From: JBDRGC01 sp043818215
GTDB lineage: Bacteria > Chloroflexota > Anaerolineae > Anaerolineales > UBA11858
Assembly (NCBI GenBank): GCA_043818215.1
Contig: JBDRGC010000120.1
Coordinates: forward strand, 1 to 6,152
DNA length: 6,152 bases
Direction of reading: 5' to 3'
Shown here: one piece after another, positions 1 to 4,629 of the stretch
Numbering within the stretch: position 1 is the stretch's first letter
Layout: each line of letters starts with the position of its first letter
Translations under genes and position numbers: made by a program
Notes under the pieces: model-generated
Database searches by the model: none
What the model was told of the DNA's origin: nothing
The model's input: only the letters and a program-made list of their open reading frames with translations

Positions 1-8
1 ACACGAGT

Positions 9-878
9 TTACCCCATGACTGGTCTTTTTTCATCCCAGATGTACGGTAGAAAATAAGGGATTAGTTGTTCATCCGGGCTATGAACCACAAAATATAATT
101 TTCGAAAACTATCACGAGAAAATTTTTGGGCATATTCGTCAAATTCACATACCGTTGCTTGAGATTTGATTTGAACTTGATACAAATCACCTGTTATTGG
201 CTCTTCAAGTTCGATATCTGAATACTTCATGGTTTCGCCAACAACGCTTACACGTCGCCAGCCAGCGTTACGAAAAATCAAATCAACTAATATTTCAAAA
301 TCTTTCCAGTGTAATTTCCGTATGCCTTCTTGGACTTGAATTATCAAATTCTCTTTGGCTTCTTGTATTTCGTTGTAGGCCTGACTTGGCCGACTATTTA
401 TTAGCCGTTTCAAATCTTCTATTGCCTTCACCTTGCATATTGTTCCCTGAAATCTCTGGACTCTTGAGATGCTGCCAGGAATTTGAGTGATAAATAAACG
501 ATTCCCTTTGATGTCTTTATTGAGCCATTCTCCCTCTAAATAACGATAACGAGATGTCTCATCTTCATAAACAGTAGAATCCCCAAGTCTCCCCCACCAT
601 AGTTGGCTTGAATGAAATGTAATGTAAATGTCATTTGATGTGGATTCAACAAAGGTCTGTAACGCATTTACATCCATCGTTAACGCTCCTTTGTTCTTAT
701 AATCAACTCTCGATTCAAGCTTGCTTTTTAGGGATTGCCATTCCTTTCCGTTGATTTCTGCAACTGTTAAACTATCAAACCCAATTCGAGCTTTGTTTTG
801 GCTTATGGCGGATTCTCCGTATTTACCGCCTGAACCCAATTTGATGAAATATGCTTTCGTGAATTCTGCTGGTTCCAT
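9..878 (-). CDS. EVE/PUA-like domain plus Mrr-type restriction endonuclease, putative modification-dependent nuclease
   Basis: This 289-residue protein has two regions. Residues about 185-289 look like an Mrr-type PD-(D/E)XK nuclease: the helix around WKDFE (E195), then D221 in YSDIE, then the Q-x-K motif at Q236-x-K238, as in Mrr-family type IV enzymes that cut modified DNA. Residues about 7-155 contain AYFIKLGSGGK, an aromatic LWWGRLGD segment (93-100) and FQGTICKV (143-150). This resembles N-terminal EVE/PUA-like modules of other predicted restriction proteins, where such a fold reads a modified base; I judge this by pattern only. No membrane segment or signal peptide is visible. The ATG at 876-878 is preceded by AAGGAG six bases upstream, and the gene ends at TAA 9-11, so it is complete. 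It lies 60 bp downstream of the Nmad2 gene on the same strand, which suggests co-transcription. The nuclease fold is fairly sure; the substrate is inferred. Confidence 0.75.
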   Translation of the reverse strand: MEPAEFTKAYFIKLGSGGKYGESAISQNKARIGFDSLTVAEINGKEWQSLKSKLESRVDYKNKGALTMDVNALQTFVESTSNDIYITFHSSQLWWGRLGDSTVYEDETSRYRYLEGEWLNKDIKGNRLFITQIPGSISRVQRFQGTICKVKAIEDLKRLINSRPSQAYNEIQEAKENLIIQVQEGIRKLHWKDFEILVDLIFRNAGWRRVSVVGETMKYSDIELEEPITGDLYQVQIKSQATVCEFDEYAQKFSRDSFRKLYFVVHSPDEQLIPYFLPYIWDEKRPVMG

Positions 879-884
879 CTCCTG

Positions 885-890
885 CTCCTT
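885..890 (-). promoter_or_regulatory. Ribosome binding site of the Mrr-like nuclease gene
   Basis: The minus strand reads AAGGAG here, six bases before the ATG at 878. A second purine block (AGGAG) lies directly against the start codon. This fixes the start and shows that the nuclease has its own strong translation signal rather than depending on translational coupling to the gene upstream. Confidence 0.7.
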
Positions 891-915
891 GGATTTTTAC
901 TTTCGACGTAGCTGG

Positions 916-931
916 CGCACTGAATTGTGCG
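916..931. repeat. Small inverted repeat between the Nmad2 and nuclease genes
   Basis: CGCAC and GTGCG form a five-base-pair stem around a six-base loop in the 60-bp gap between the two genes. No T-run follows on the minus strand, so it does not look like a terminator. It could be a weak mRNA hairpin or chance. Confidence 0.3.
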
Positions 932-938
932 TTAATAT

Positions 939-1520
939 TTACTCTCGACAACCACAACTCTTATTGATTGATGGCTCTCCAATTTTGCCCGTTTTGAAAT
1001 TAGAATTAAGCCACAACAAAAATCCTTGAACAGTTTCTGATGAATGTCTATGTTTATACCCTCGTATAACTGTCAACGCTCTAAACTCAATTGGAATTTC
1101 GACTGCTTTTCTCCCAAAATAGTAAAAAATTTCCGATATTAAAGCGTTTCGGCCTCTCAGGTCTTTCGCTCTATGTCGATAGGTATGATATGCGGAAGGT
1201 AGCTGCTTCCACTCATCATTGACCTTGCGATACATATTATCTCCGCAGCCATGAGCTTTGCTTCCTTTAAAAATTGGTCGCTTAGCTTGAAATCGTTCAT
1301 CTTCATAATATTGGTCCAGCGGTAATACTTCGGTGATTTGCATAGCATATATCAACTTATCTCTCCCAACATTTTTCACCGAACCAGTCCCTATGACCCA
1401 ATCACCTTCTTGAGCATTAAGACGAATATCTGGCTTACAAGTAGCCAGTGTGCAGTAATCCCAAAAAGGATTAGGCGCAAATCCACTATCGTGCGTGACC
1501 GTGTATGAATAGAGCTTCAT
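939..1520 (-). CDS. Nmad2 family protein (nucleotide modification associated domain 2)
   Basis: This 193-residue protein matches my memory of the Nmad2 family over most of its length. The family hallmark starts at residue 1: MKLYSYTVTHDSGFAPNPF, then CTLATCKP (C23, C28), GDWVIGTGS (39-47), KLIYAMQITEV (55-65) and HGCGDNMYRKV (90-100). Nmad domains were named from comparative genomics of DNA base modification and restriction loci; the biochemical role of Nmad2 is not established. The beta-rich GDWVIGTGS...KLIYAMQITEV core recalls PUA/EVE/ASCH-like folds that bind modified or flipped bases, which is an inference. The protein is complete, with no signal peptide or membrane helix. The ATG at 1518-1520 follows AAGGAG with an eight-base spacer. 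The gene precedes the Mrr-like nuclease on the same strand, so a role in sensing or processing modified nucleotides for restriction fits. Family assignment is fairly sure; function is not. Confidence 0.75.
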   Translation of the reverse strand: MKLYSYTVTHDSGFAPNPFWDYCTLATCKPDIRLNAQEGDWVIGTGSVKNVGRDKLIYAMQITEVLPLDQYYEDERFQAKRPIFKGSKAHGCGDNMYRKVNDEWKQLPSAYHTYRHRAKDLRGRNALISEIFYYFGRKAVEIPIEFRALTVIRGYKHRHSSETVQGFLLWLNSNFKTGKIGEPSINKSCGCRE

Positions 1521-1528
1521 TTTTACAA

Positions 1529-1534
1529 CTCCTT
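1529..1534 (-). promoter_or_regulatory. Ribosome binding site of the Nmad2 gene
   Basis: The minus strand reads AAGGAG, eight bases before the ATG at 1520. It supports this start for the first gene of the putative Nmad2-nuclease operon. Confidence 0.7.
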
Positions 1535-1593
1535 ATCAGATTATGTTCTATCGCTCTATTCAATTAAACTTGTAGGCAATCGAAAAAATGCGA

Positions 1594-1610
1594 ATTGACG
1601 ATTTGTCAAT
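1594..1610. promoter_or_regulatory. Operator-like inverted repeat with a TTGACA box upstream of the Nmad2 gene
   Basis: ATTGAC and GTCAAT are perfect inverted arms separated by five bases. On the minus strand the site contains TTGACA (1604-1609), a consensus -35 hexamer pointing toward the Nmad2 gene. However, no convincing -10 lies 16-19 bases downstream, where the sequence is mostly T-rich, and a CATAAT nearer the gene has no good -35. The symmetry is what the sequence shows; a role as an operator or promoter is a weak inference. Confidence 0.3.
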
Positions 1611-1642
1611 AGTTTCTCAATAAAATCAGCCAGCTAACAAAA

Positions 1643-1739
1643 TGTCATTGCGAGAAACGAAGCAGTCTCACACTTCGCAGGAGGAGATTGCTTTGCTCTG
1701 CAAGCTCCGCTCGCACACTTGTCCCTTTGGGAATGACAC
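1643..1739. repeat. REP-like palindromic intergenic repeat (TGTCATTGCGAG type)
   Basis: This is a nested, imperfect inverted repeat in the 275-bp gene-free stretch 1521-1795. TGTCATT (1643-1649) pairs with AATGACA (1732-1738), GCGAG (1650-1654) with CTCGC (1710-1714), and CGAAGCAGTCTC (1658-1669) with GAGATTGCTTTG (1684-1695) at ten of twelve positions. The right arm carries about 17 extra bases between CTCGC and AATGACA. From memory, TGTCATTGCGAG...GAAGCAATCTC palindromes are scattered between genes in many environmental bacteria, including Chloroflexota. It lies between the end of the oxidoreductase gene and the Nmad2 promoter region and could fold in RNA as a transcription barrier. No transposase is present. 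Confidence 0.7.
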
Positions 1740-1795
1740 ACCAAATCAAAATATTTTTCTGAAAATCTATGGCGGCAACAGTGTTCCTTTTATCG

Positions 1796-3637
1796 TTAAT
1801 TAACAATCTCGCTCAGGCCAAGTTCGGCTAATTTCTCCGGCGTGGGGATGCCGTTCTCGTCCCAACCTTGCAATTGATAGAATTCCGGCAGCATTTCACT
1901 GAGCTTGACCACATAGCCTTTTGCCGGGCCAGAAGGCAGGGGTTCGTTTAACATGCGGGGAGGCAAAGTATCATCTTTACCCGTAAAACCAGCTCGAATT
2001 AAGAACATGCGCTCCAGGTTGAAGACGCGCTCCGCAGCTTGCAGCACGCTCTCGGGGGTGTAATCGGCACCGGTGGTCAAATTCATCAACTTGGTCAGCC
2101 GAGTGGGCCAGAGATTGATATTCGCATCAAAGACATAACGCAGCGCCAAGAAAACGCACAATCCGGTGGCATCGATACTAACAAAGGCATTTCCAAAACG
2201 TATGAGCAGCGCCGGTTTGCCTTTCGTAGCCAACGGGTCAATTTTCTCAGGAACACCGAATACCTCAGCATAGGCCAGATCGCCGGCCATGTGTGAAGCG
2301 CCAACGCTAGCCGTGGCATATAACAATCCCATGCCTTGCGAACCACGCGGATCATACCCAGGGAATTCCATCTTGCGGGCCGTGACAGCAAGTTCGGGGT
2401 GCCCGTATCTCTCGGCCAGCCGGTAGCTGCCCTCAGCCAACGCATCACCAAAGCCCTCGCGGTAGGCCATTAGTTTAAGCATTTCAATCAACGCATCGGC
2501 ATCGCCGAAACGCAGCGGCGCGCCAATATCGTCTTCGGGGATATAGCCCTTCTCGTACATCTCCATCGCCGCGGCCACCGTCATGCCCGCCGTGATCGTA
2601 TCCATGCCGAGTTCGTTACATATATAGTTAGCCTTCGTAATAGCAGCCAGATTATCAATCCCGCAAGCGCTGCCCAATGCAGAAATAGACTCGTATTCTG
2701 GCCCTTCGCCTTTGCCATCATATCGTGAGCCGTCAGCAACTTCGGTTAAACGGCCGCAGGCGATCGGGCAGCGGTAACAAGGCTTTGGACGGATAAGGTA
2801 TTTTTCTTTCAGCGTAACCCCGTCGATAGTATCGACACCTTCGAACTGCCCGCTCTGGAAATTGCGCGTGGGCAAAATACCCAGAGCGTTGGTCACCTGG
2901 GGCACATAGGCTGTACCATATTCGCGCAACGCAGACCCGGCCTTCACATCTACGCCAACTTCTTTAGCAATTTCCATGCTAAGCTTTTGCATAGCATCGG
3001 CGTCGTGCATCAATGGATTTTTGCGCCCTTGCACCACAACAGCCTTCAGGTTTTTGCTGCCCATCACTGCCCCCACGCCAGAACGAGCCGCAGTACGGTG
3101 CTTATCATTCATGATAGCAGCCATCAAGGTTAGATTTTCTCCCGCGGGGCCGATGCAGGCCACTTTCGCTTTGGGATCGGTTTCCGCAAGCAAGGCATCG
3201 GTAGTGTGCGGCACATCCTGCCCCCAAAGATGCTCCGCTGACCGGATTTCAACCTGGTCTTCGTTGATCCACAGATAGACTGGCTTGGAGGCTTTACCGG
3301 TAAAGATGAAAAGGTCGAATCCTGTACGCTTCATCCAGGTCGGGAAGTCGCCTCCAGAATTGGAGTTAGAGATCGCACCGGTAAGGGGAGATTTTGTCAC
3401 GACCATATAACGATTTCCCGTTGGGGCGGGCGTACCCGTCAATGGGCCGGTGGCAAAGATGAGCATATTTTCCGGCGAAAGCGGGTCGGCTTTGGGGTCC
3501 ATGCCCTCGTAAAGATACTTTATCGCCCAACCACGCCCGCCAAGAAACTTTTTGGCCATCTCAGGGTCAACTTCTTCACGTTCAACTACTTGGTCTGAAA
3601 GATTGATTTTTAAGATTTTTCCATGCCAACCATTCAT
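1796..3637 (-). CDS. aor: Tungsten-containing aldehyde:ferredoxin oxidoreductase (AOR)
   Basis: This 613-residue protein is a full-length member of the AOR family, cytoplasmic enzymes that oxidise aldehydes to acids (or the reverse) with ferredoxin, using a tungsto-bispterin and one [4Fe-4S] cluster. The N-terminal domain (about 1-205) has FLGGRGW, GPLTG, GNRYMVV (R76) and NSNSGG (N93). The C-terminal part carries the cluster cysteines C287, C290 and C294 in CYRCPIAC, with the fourth at C494 in DATGLC. This spacing agrees with the Pyrococcus furiosus enzyme as I remember it. GPEYE (about 312-316) and H449 are near the expected active-site Glu and His, and D489 is in a pterin-contact segment. 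The ATG at 3635-3637 follows GGAGGAG seven bases upstream. It starts 36 bp after the moaD-like gene, implying one operon. Aldehyde range and physiological direction cannot be read from sequence. Confidence 0.95.
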   Translation of the reverse strand: MNGWHGKILKINLSDQVVEREEVDPEMAKKFLGGRGWAIKYLYEGMDPKADPLSPENMLIFATGPLTGTPAPTGNRYMVVTKSPLTGAISNSNSGGDFPTWMKRTGFDLFIFTGKASKPVYLWINEDQVEIRSAEHLWGQDVPHTTDALLAETDPKAKVACIGPAGENLTLMAAIMNDKHRTAARSGVGAVMGSKNLKAVVVQGRKNPLMHDADAMQKLSMEIAKEVGVDVKAGSALREYGTAYVPQVTNALGILPTRNFQSGQFEGVDTIDGVTLKEKYLIRPKPCYRCPIACGRLTEVADGSRYDGKGEGPEYESISALGSACGIDNLAAITKANYICNELGMDTITAGMTVAAAMEMYEKGYIPEDDIGAPLRFGDADALIEMLKLMAYREGFGDALAEGSYRLAERYGHPELAVTARKMEFPGYDPRGSQGMGLLYATASVGASHMAGDLAYAEVFGVPEKIDPLATKGKPALLIRFGNAFVSIDATGLCVFLALRYVFDANINLWPTRLTKLMNLTTGADYTPESVLQAAERVFNLERMFLIRAGFTGKDDTLPPRMLNEPLPSGPAKGYVVKLSEMLPEFYQLQGWDENGIPTPEKLAELGLSEIVN

Positions 3638-3644
3638 TGATGAT

Positions 3645-3651
3645 CTCCTCC
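3645..3651 (-). promoter_or_regulatory. Strong ribosome binding site of aor
   Basis: The minus strand reads GGAGGAG, seven bases before the ATG at 3637. It is the strongest Shine-Dalgarno sequence in the window, consistent with high expression of the oxidoreductase compared with the moaD-like gene, which lacks a clear one. Confidence 0.75.
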
Positions 3652-3673
3652 AAAGGGGTAAAACTCAAATGCG

Positions 3674-3916
3674 TTAGCCTCCGGCCAGCGCAGGGAACAC
3701 GCAAACGACATCGTCATTTTCAAGCTTTTGATCCGGATCAGGGACGCGCCCATTAAGCAAGACGACATTGGTCGCATCATAGGCAATATCAAAACGCTCA
3801 ATGATATGACGAACAACAGTATCGGGCGGTACCTCGATTTGGCACATATTCCCTTGTGTACCGACCGGTAAATATTTTCTATAAGTGGCTAAAAGTTTTA
3901 CAGATATTTGCATCAC
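3674..3916 (-). CDS. MoaD/ThiS-like sulfur carrier protein, AOR-associated
   Basis: This 80-residue protein has the beta-grasp pattern of MoaD/ThiS family sulfur carriers: an opening strand (QISVKLLATYRKY), DTVVRHIIERF in the middle, then VVLLNGRVPD and a C-terminal ALAGG. The terminal Gly-Gly is the residue pair that is adenylated and thiocarboxylated to donate sulfur to molybdopterin or tungstopterin. It directly precedes aor, so it probably supplies dithiolene sulfur for that enzyme's pterin cofactor. The reading frame opens at GTG (3914-3916), followed at once by ATG (3911-3913). Without a clear Shine-Dalgarno site the start cannot be fixed, and the ATG would give 79 residues. The matching activating enzyme (MoeB/ThiF type) and MoaE are not in the window. 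Family assignment is secure; exclusive service to AOR is inferred. Confidence 0.9.
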   Translation of the reverse strand: MMQISVKLLATYRKYLPVGTQGNMCQIEVPPDTVVRHIIERFDIAYDATNVVLLNGRVPDPDQKLENDDVVCVFPALAGG

Positions 3917-4084
3917 AATTTTTCAGATAGAGGCTCTTTGGGATTTGCTGGGGTGAGATTCCAGGGGTGGGGCTTGGAGAGTGGAGCGTGATCCCGTAGA
4001 ACCATCGGGACGATGTGCGTGGAGCGCGTGGAGGGAGGAGCGTAACTTTCACGTTTCACGCCTCACGTTTCACGACTTAAAGTC
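3917..4084. other. Non-coding gap upstream of the moaD-like gene
   Basis: No gene is supported here. The left part is G-rich, with three GTGGAG cores (3981, 4019 and 4028) that look like degenerate short repeats and a TCCCG/CGGGA inverted pair (3992-3996 and 4006-4010). The right part holds the TTTCACG heptads. The promoter of the moaD-aor operon should lie in this gap, but I see no convincing -35/-10 pair; TATCTG close to the start is the best -10 candidate and lacks a partner. Confidence 0.5.
4047..4074. repeat. Tandem array of four 7-bp units (TTTCACG)
   Basis: Four contiguous heptads read TTTCACG, TTTCACG, CCTCACG, TTTCACG, so three of four are identical. The period is exactly seven. The array is followed at once by an 11-bp palindrome GACTTAAAGTC (4074-4084). 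It resembles the short tandemly repeated heptanucleotide arrays known between genes in filamentous cyanobacteria and some Chloroflexota. No function can be assigned. Confidence 0.7.
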
Positions 4085-4132
4085 AAAATGTGACTCCAAT
4101 GCCTGCCCCCGTTGCATGGAACTACGAGTCAC
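4085..4132 (-). terminator. Terminator-like hairpin after the toxin remnant
   Basis: GTGACTC (4090-4096) and GAGTCAC (4126-4132) are perfect inverted arms, with a second inner pairing of CCAATGC against GCATGG containing one bulge. On the minus strand the hairpin is followed by ATTTTG, a short T-run. It overlaps the stop codon of the toxin remnant (4122-4124) and would end transcripts of the antitoxin locus before the moaD-aor promoter. The T-run is short, so the call is moderate. Confidence 0.4.
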
Positions 4133-4229
4133 GTTCGTTAGCGATGAGCATTATATGTTGGTAAAGTGATTCACTCAAATAAAAGCCAGCATCCTGACGA
4201 AGAGCGGTACTGACAACAATCTTAGCCGT
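4122..4229 (-). pseudogene. Remnant of a DUF3368/PIN-domain toxin with a large internal deletion
   Basis: Read in a different frame from the antitoxin, the minus strand encodes 35 codons ending at TAG 4122-4124. They open with AKIVVS and pass straight into TALRQDAGFYLSESLYQ, then HIMLIANERDS. Intact DUF3368 (COG2405-like PIN) toxins begin with a (K)IVVSDTSPL segment and end with a GFxxSxxLYxxxLxxAxE helix, so both ends of such a protein are present and joined. The join falls right after IVVS, so the first catalytic Asp and the rest of the PIN core are gone. By comparison with a usual length near 160, about 120-130 residues are missing. The codon before GCT AAG is ACG (4227-4229), possibly a mutated ATG start. 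It overlaps the end of the UPF0175 antitoxin gene, as expected for this pair. A nuclease function is excluded. Confidence 0.75.
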
Positions 4230-4477
4230 CCCATCTCGCGCAGTGTGTCTACATCCTCATCGAATTCAGGGATGTCATAGTGGGGGGAAATGTGACGAGA
4301 TGCGAGTAACTGACGGAATTCCCATAAAGACATCTTTGCAAGCTCGTGAGCCTTGCCGATAGAGAGCCGTCCTTGCGCGTACAGTGAAACGGCTATTTCA
4401 GTCTTTAACTCAGCAGACGTAAGCCGGGCAGAATCTAGAATATCTCGGGAAATTTCAAGGGTTTGGAATGCATTCAT
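4175..4477 (-). CDS. UPF0175 family antitoxin, with an out-of-frame C-terminal tail
   Basis: Residues about 20-85 match the UPF0175 (COG2886) family: ELKTEIAVSLYAQGRLSIGK, then AHELAKMSLWEFRQLLASR as a predicted helix-turn-helix, then a YDIPEFDEDVDTLREMGRL ending. These small DNA-binding proteins act as antitoxins and autorepressors for adjacent PIN toxins. The ATG at 4475-4477 follows AAGGA with an eight-base spacer. The family normally ends near MGRL; here residues 86-100 (starting RLLSVP, ending MLAFI) are translated from the overlapping toxin remnant in the wrong frame, so the original stop has been bypassed by a small indel or lost. The DNA-binding part looks intact and may still function. 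With its toxin gone this is an orphan antitoxin. It sits downstream of cinA on the same strand, separated by the GC-rich heptad array. Confidence 0.8.
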   Translation of the reverse strand: MNAFQTLEISRDILDSARLTSAELKTEIAVSLYAQGRLSIGKAHELAKMSLWEFRQLLASRHISPHYDIPEFDEDVDTLREMGRLRLLSVPLFVRMLAFI

Positions 4478-4485
4478 TTTCTCAT

Positions 4486-4490
4486 TCCTT
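4486..4490 (-). promoter_or_regulatory. Ribosome binding site of the UPF0175 antitoxin gene
   Basis: The minus strand reads AAGGA, eight bases before the ATG at 4477, which supports this start. An ATG within the spacer (4483-4485) leads to a stop after two further codons and is not used. Confidence 0.6.
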
Positions 4491-4542
4491 TCAGTAAATT
4501 TGATAGGAAACCTGCCTGTTCATTCTAACATAGTTGAAGAAC

Positions 4543-4629
4543 CTGACAACCGACCGCCGACCGCCGACCGCTGACCGCTGACAACCGACCGGCGTCGGCG
4601 GTCGTCCGTCGTCCGTCGGCGGTCGTCTA
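4543..4629. repeat. GC-rich bipartite array of 7-bp units forming an inverted repeat
   Basis: Seven left units are in perfect 7-bp phase from 4543: CTGACAA, CCGACCG three times, CTGACCG, CTGACAA, CCGACCG. After a GCG spacer (4592-4594) five right units follow: TCGGCGG, TCGTCCG twice, TCGGCGG, TCGTCTA. The right half is close to the reverse complement of the left: CGACCGCCGAC (4551-4561) pairs perfectly with 4615-4625, and CCGAC/GTCGG (4585-4589 and 4594-4598) forms an apical hairpin with a four-base loop. The last unit contains the cinA stop codon. No T-run follows on the minus strand, so it is not a classical terminator, though strong structure is expected in the mRNA between cinA and the antitoxin gene. 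Confidence 0.85.

Noticed and set aside
1643..1739. Complete insertion sequence or MITE with target duplications
   Set aside because: There is no transposase, and I could not find a convincing direct target duplication at the ends. The nested palindrome fits a REP-like element better.
2095..2451. Minus-strand open frame inside aor
   Set aside because: It lies wholly within the AOR coding region in another frame and shows no domain pattern.
3634..3816. Second minus-strand frame overlapping the MoaD-like gene
   Set aside because: The MoaD frame has a clear family pattern and a C-terminal Gly-Gly; the overlapping frame is low in information and has no supporting features.
3981..4169. Small plus-strand open frame in the gap between moaD and the antitoxin
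   Set aside because: It runs through the heptad repeat, the hairpin and the toxin remnant, has no ribosome binding site, and resembles no family.
4543..4629. Rho-independent terminator for cinA
   Set aside because: The stem is strong, but no T-run follows on the minus strand, and the perfect outer arms are separated by about 50 bases, so I describe it as a structured repeat instead.
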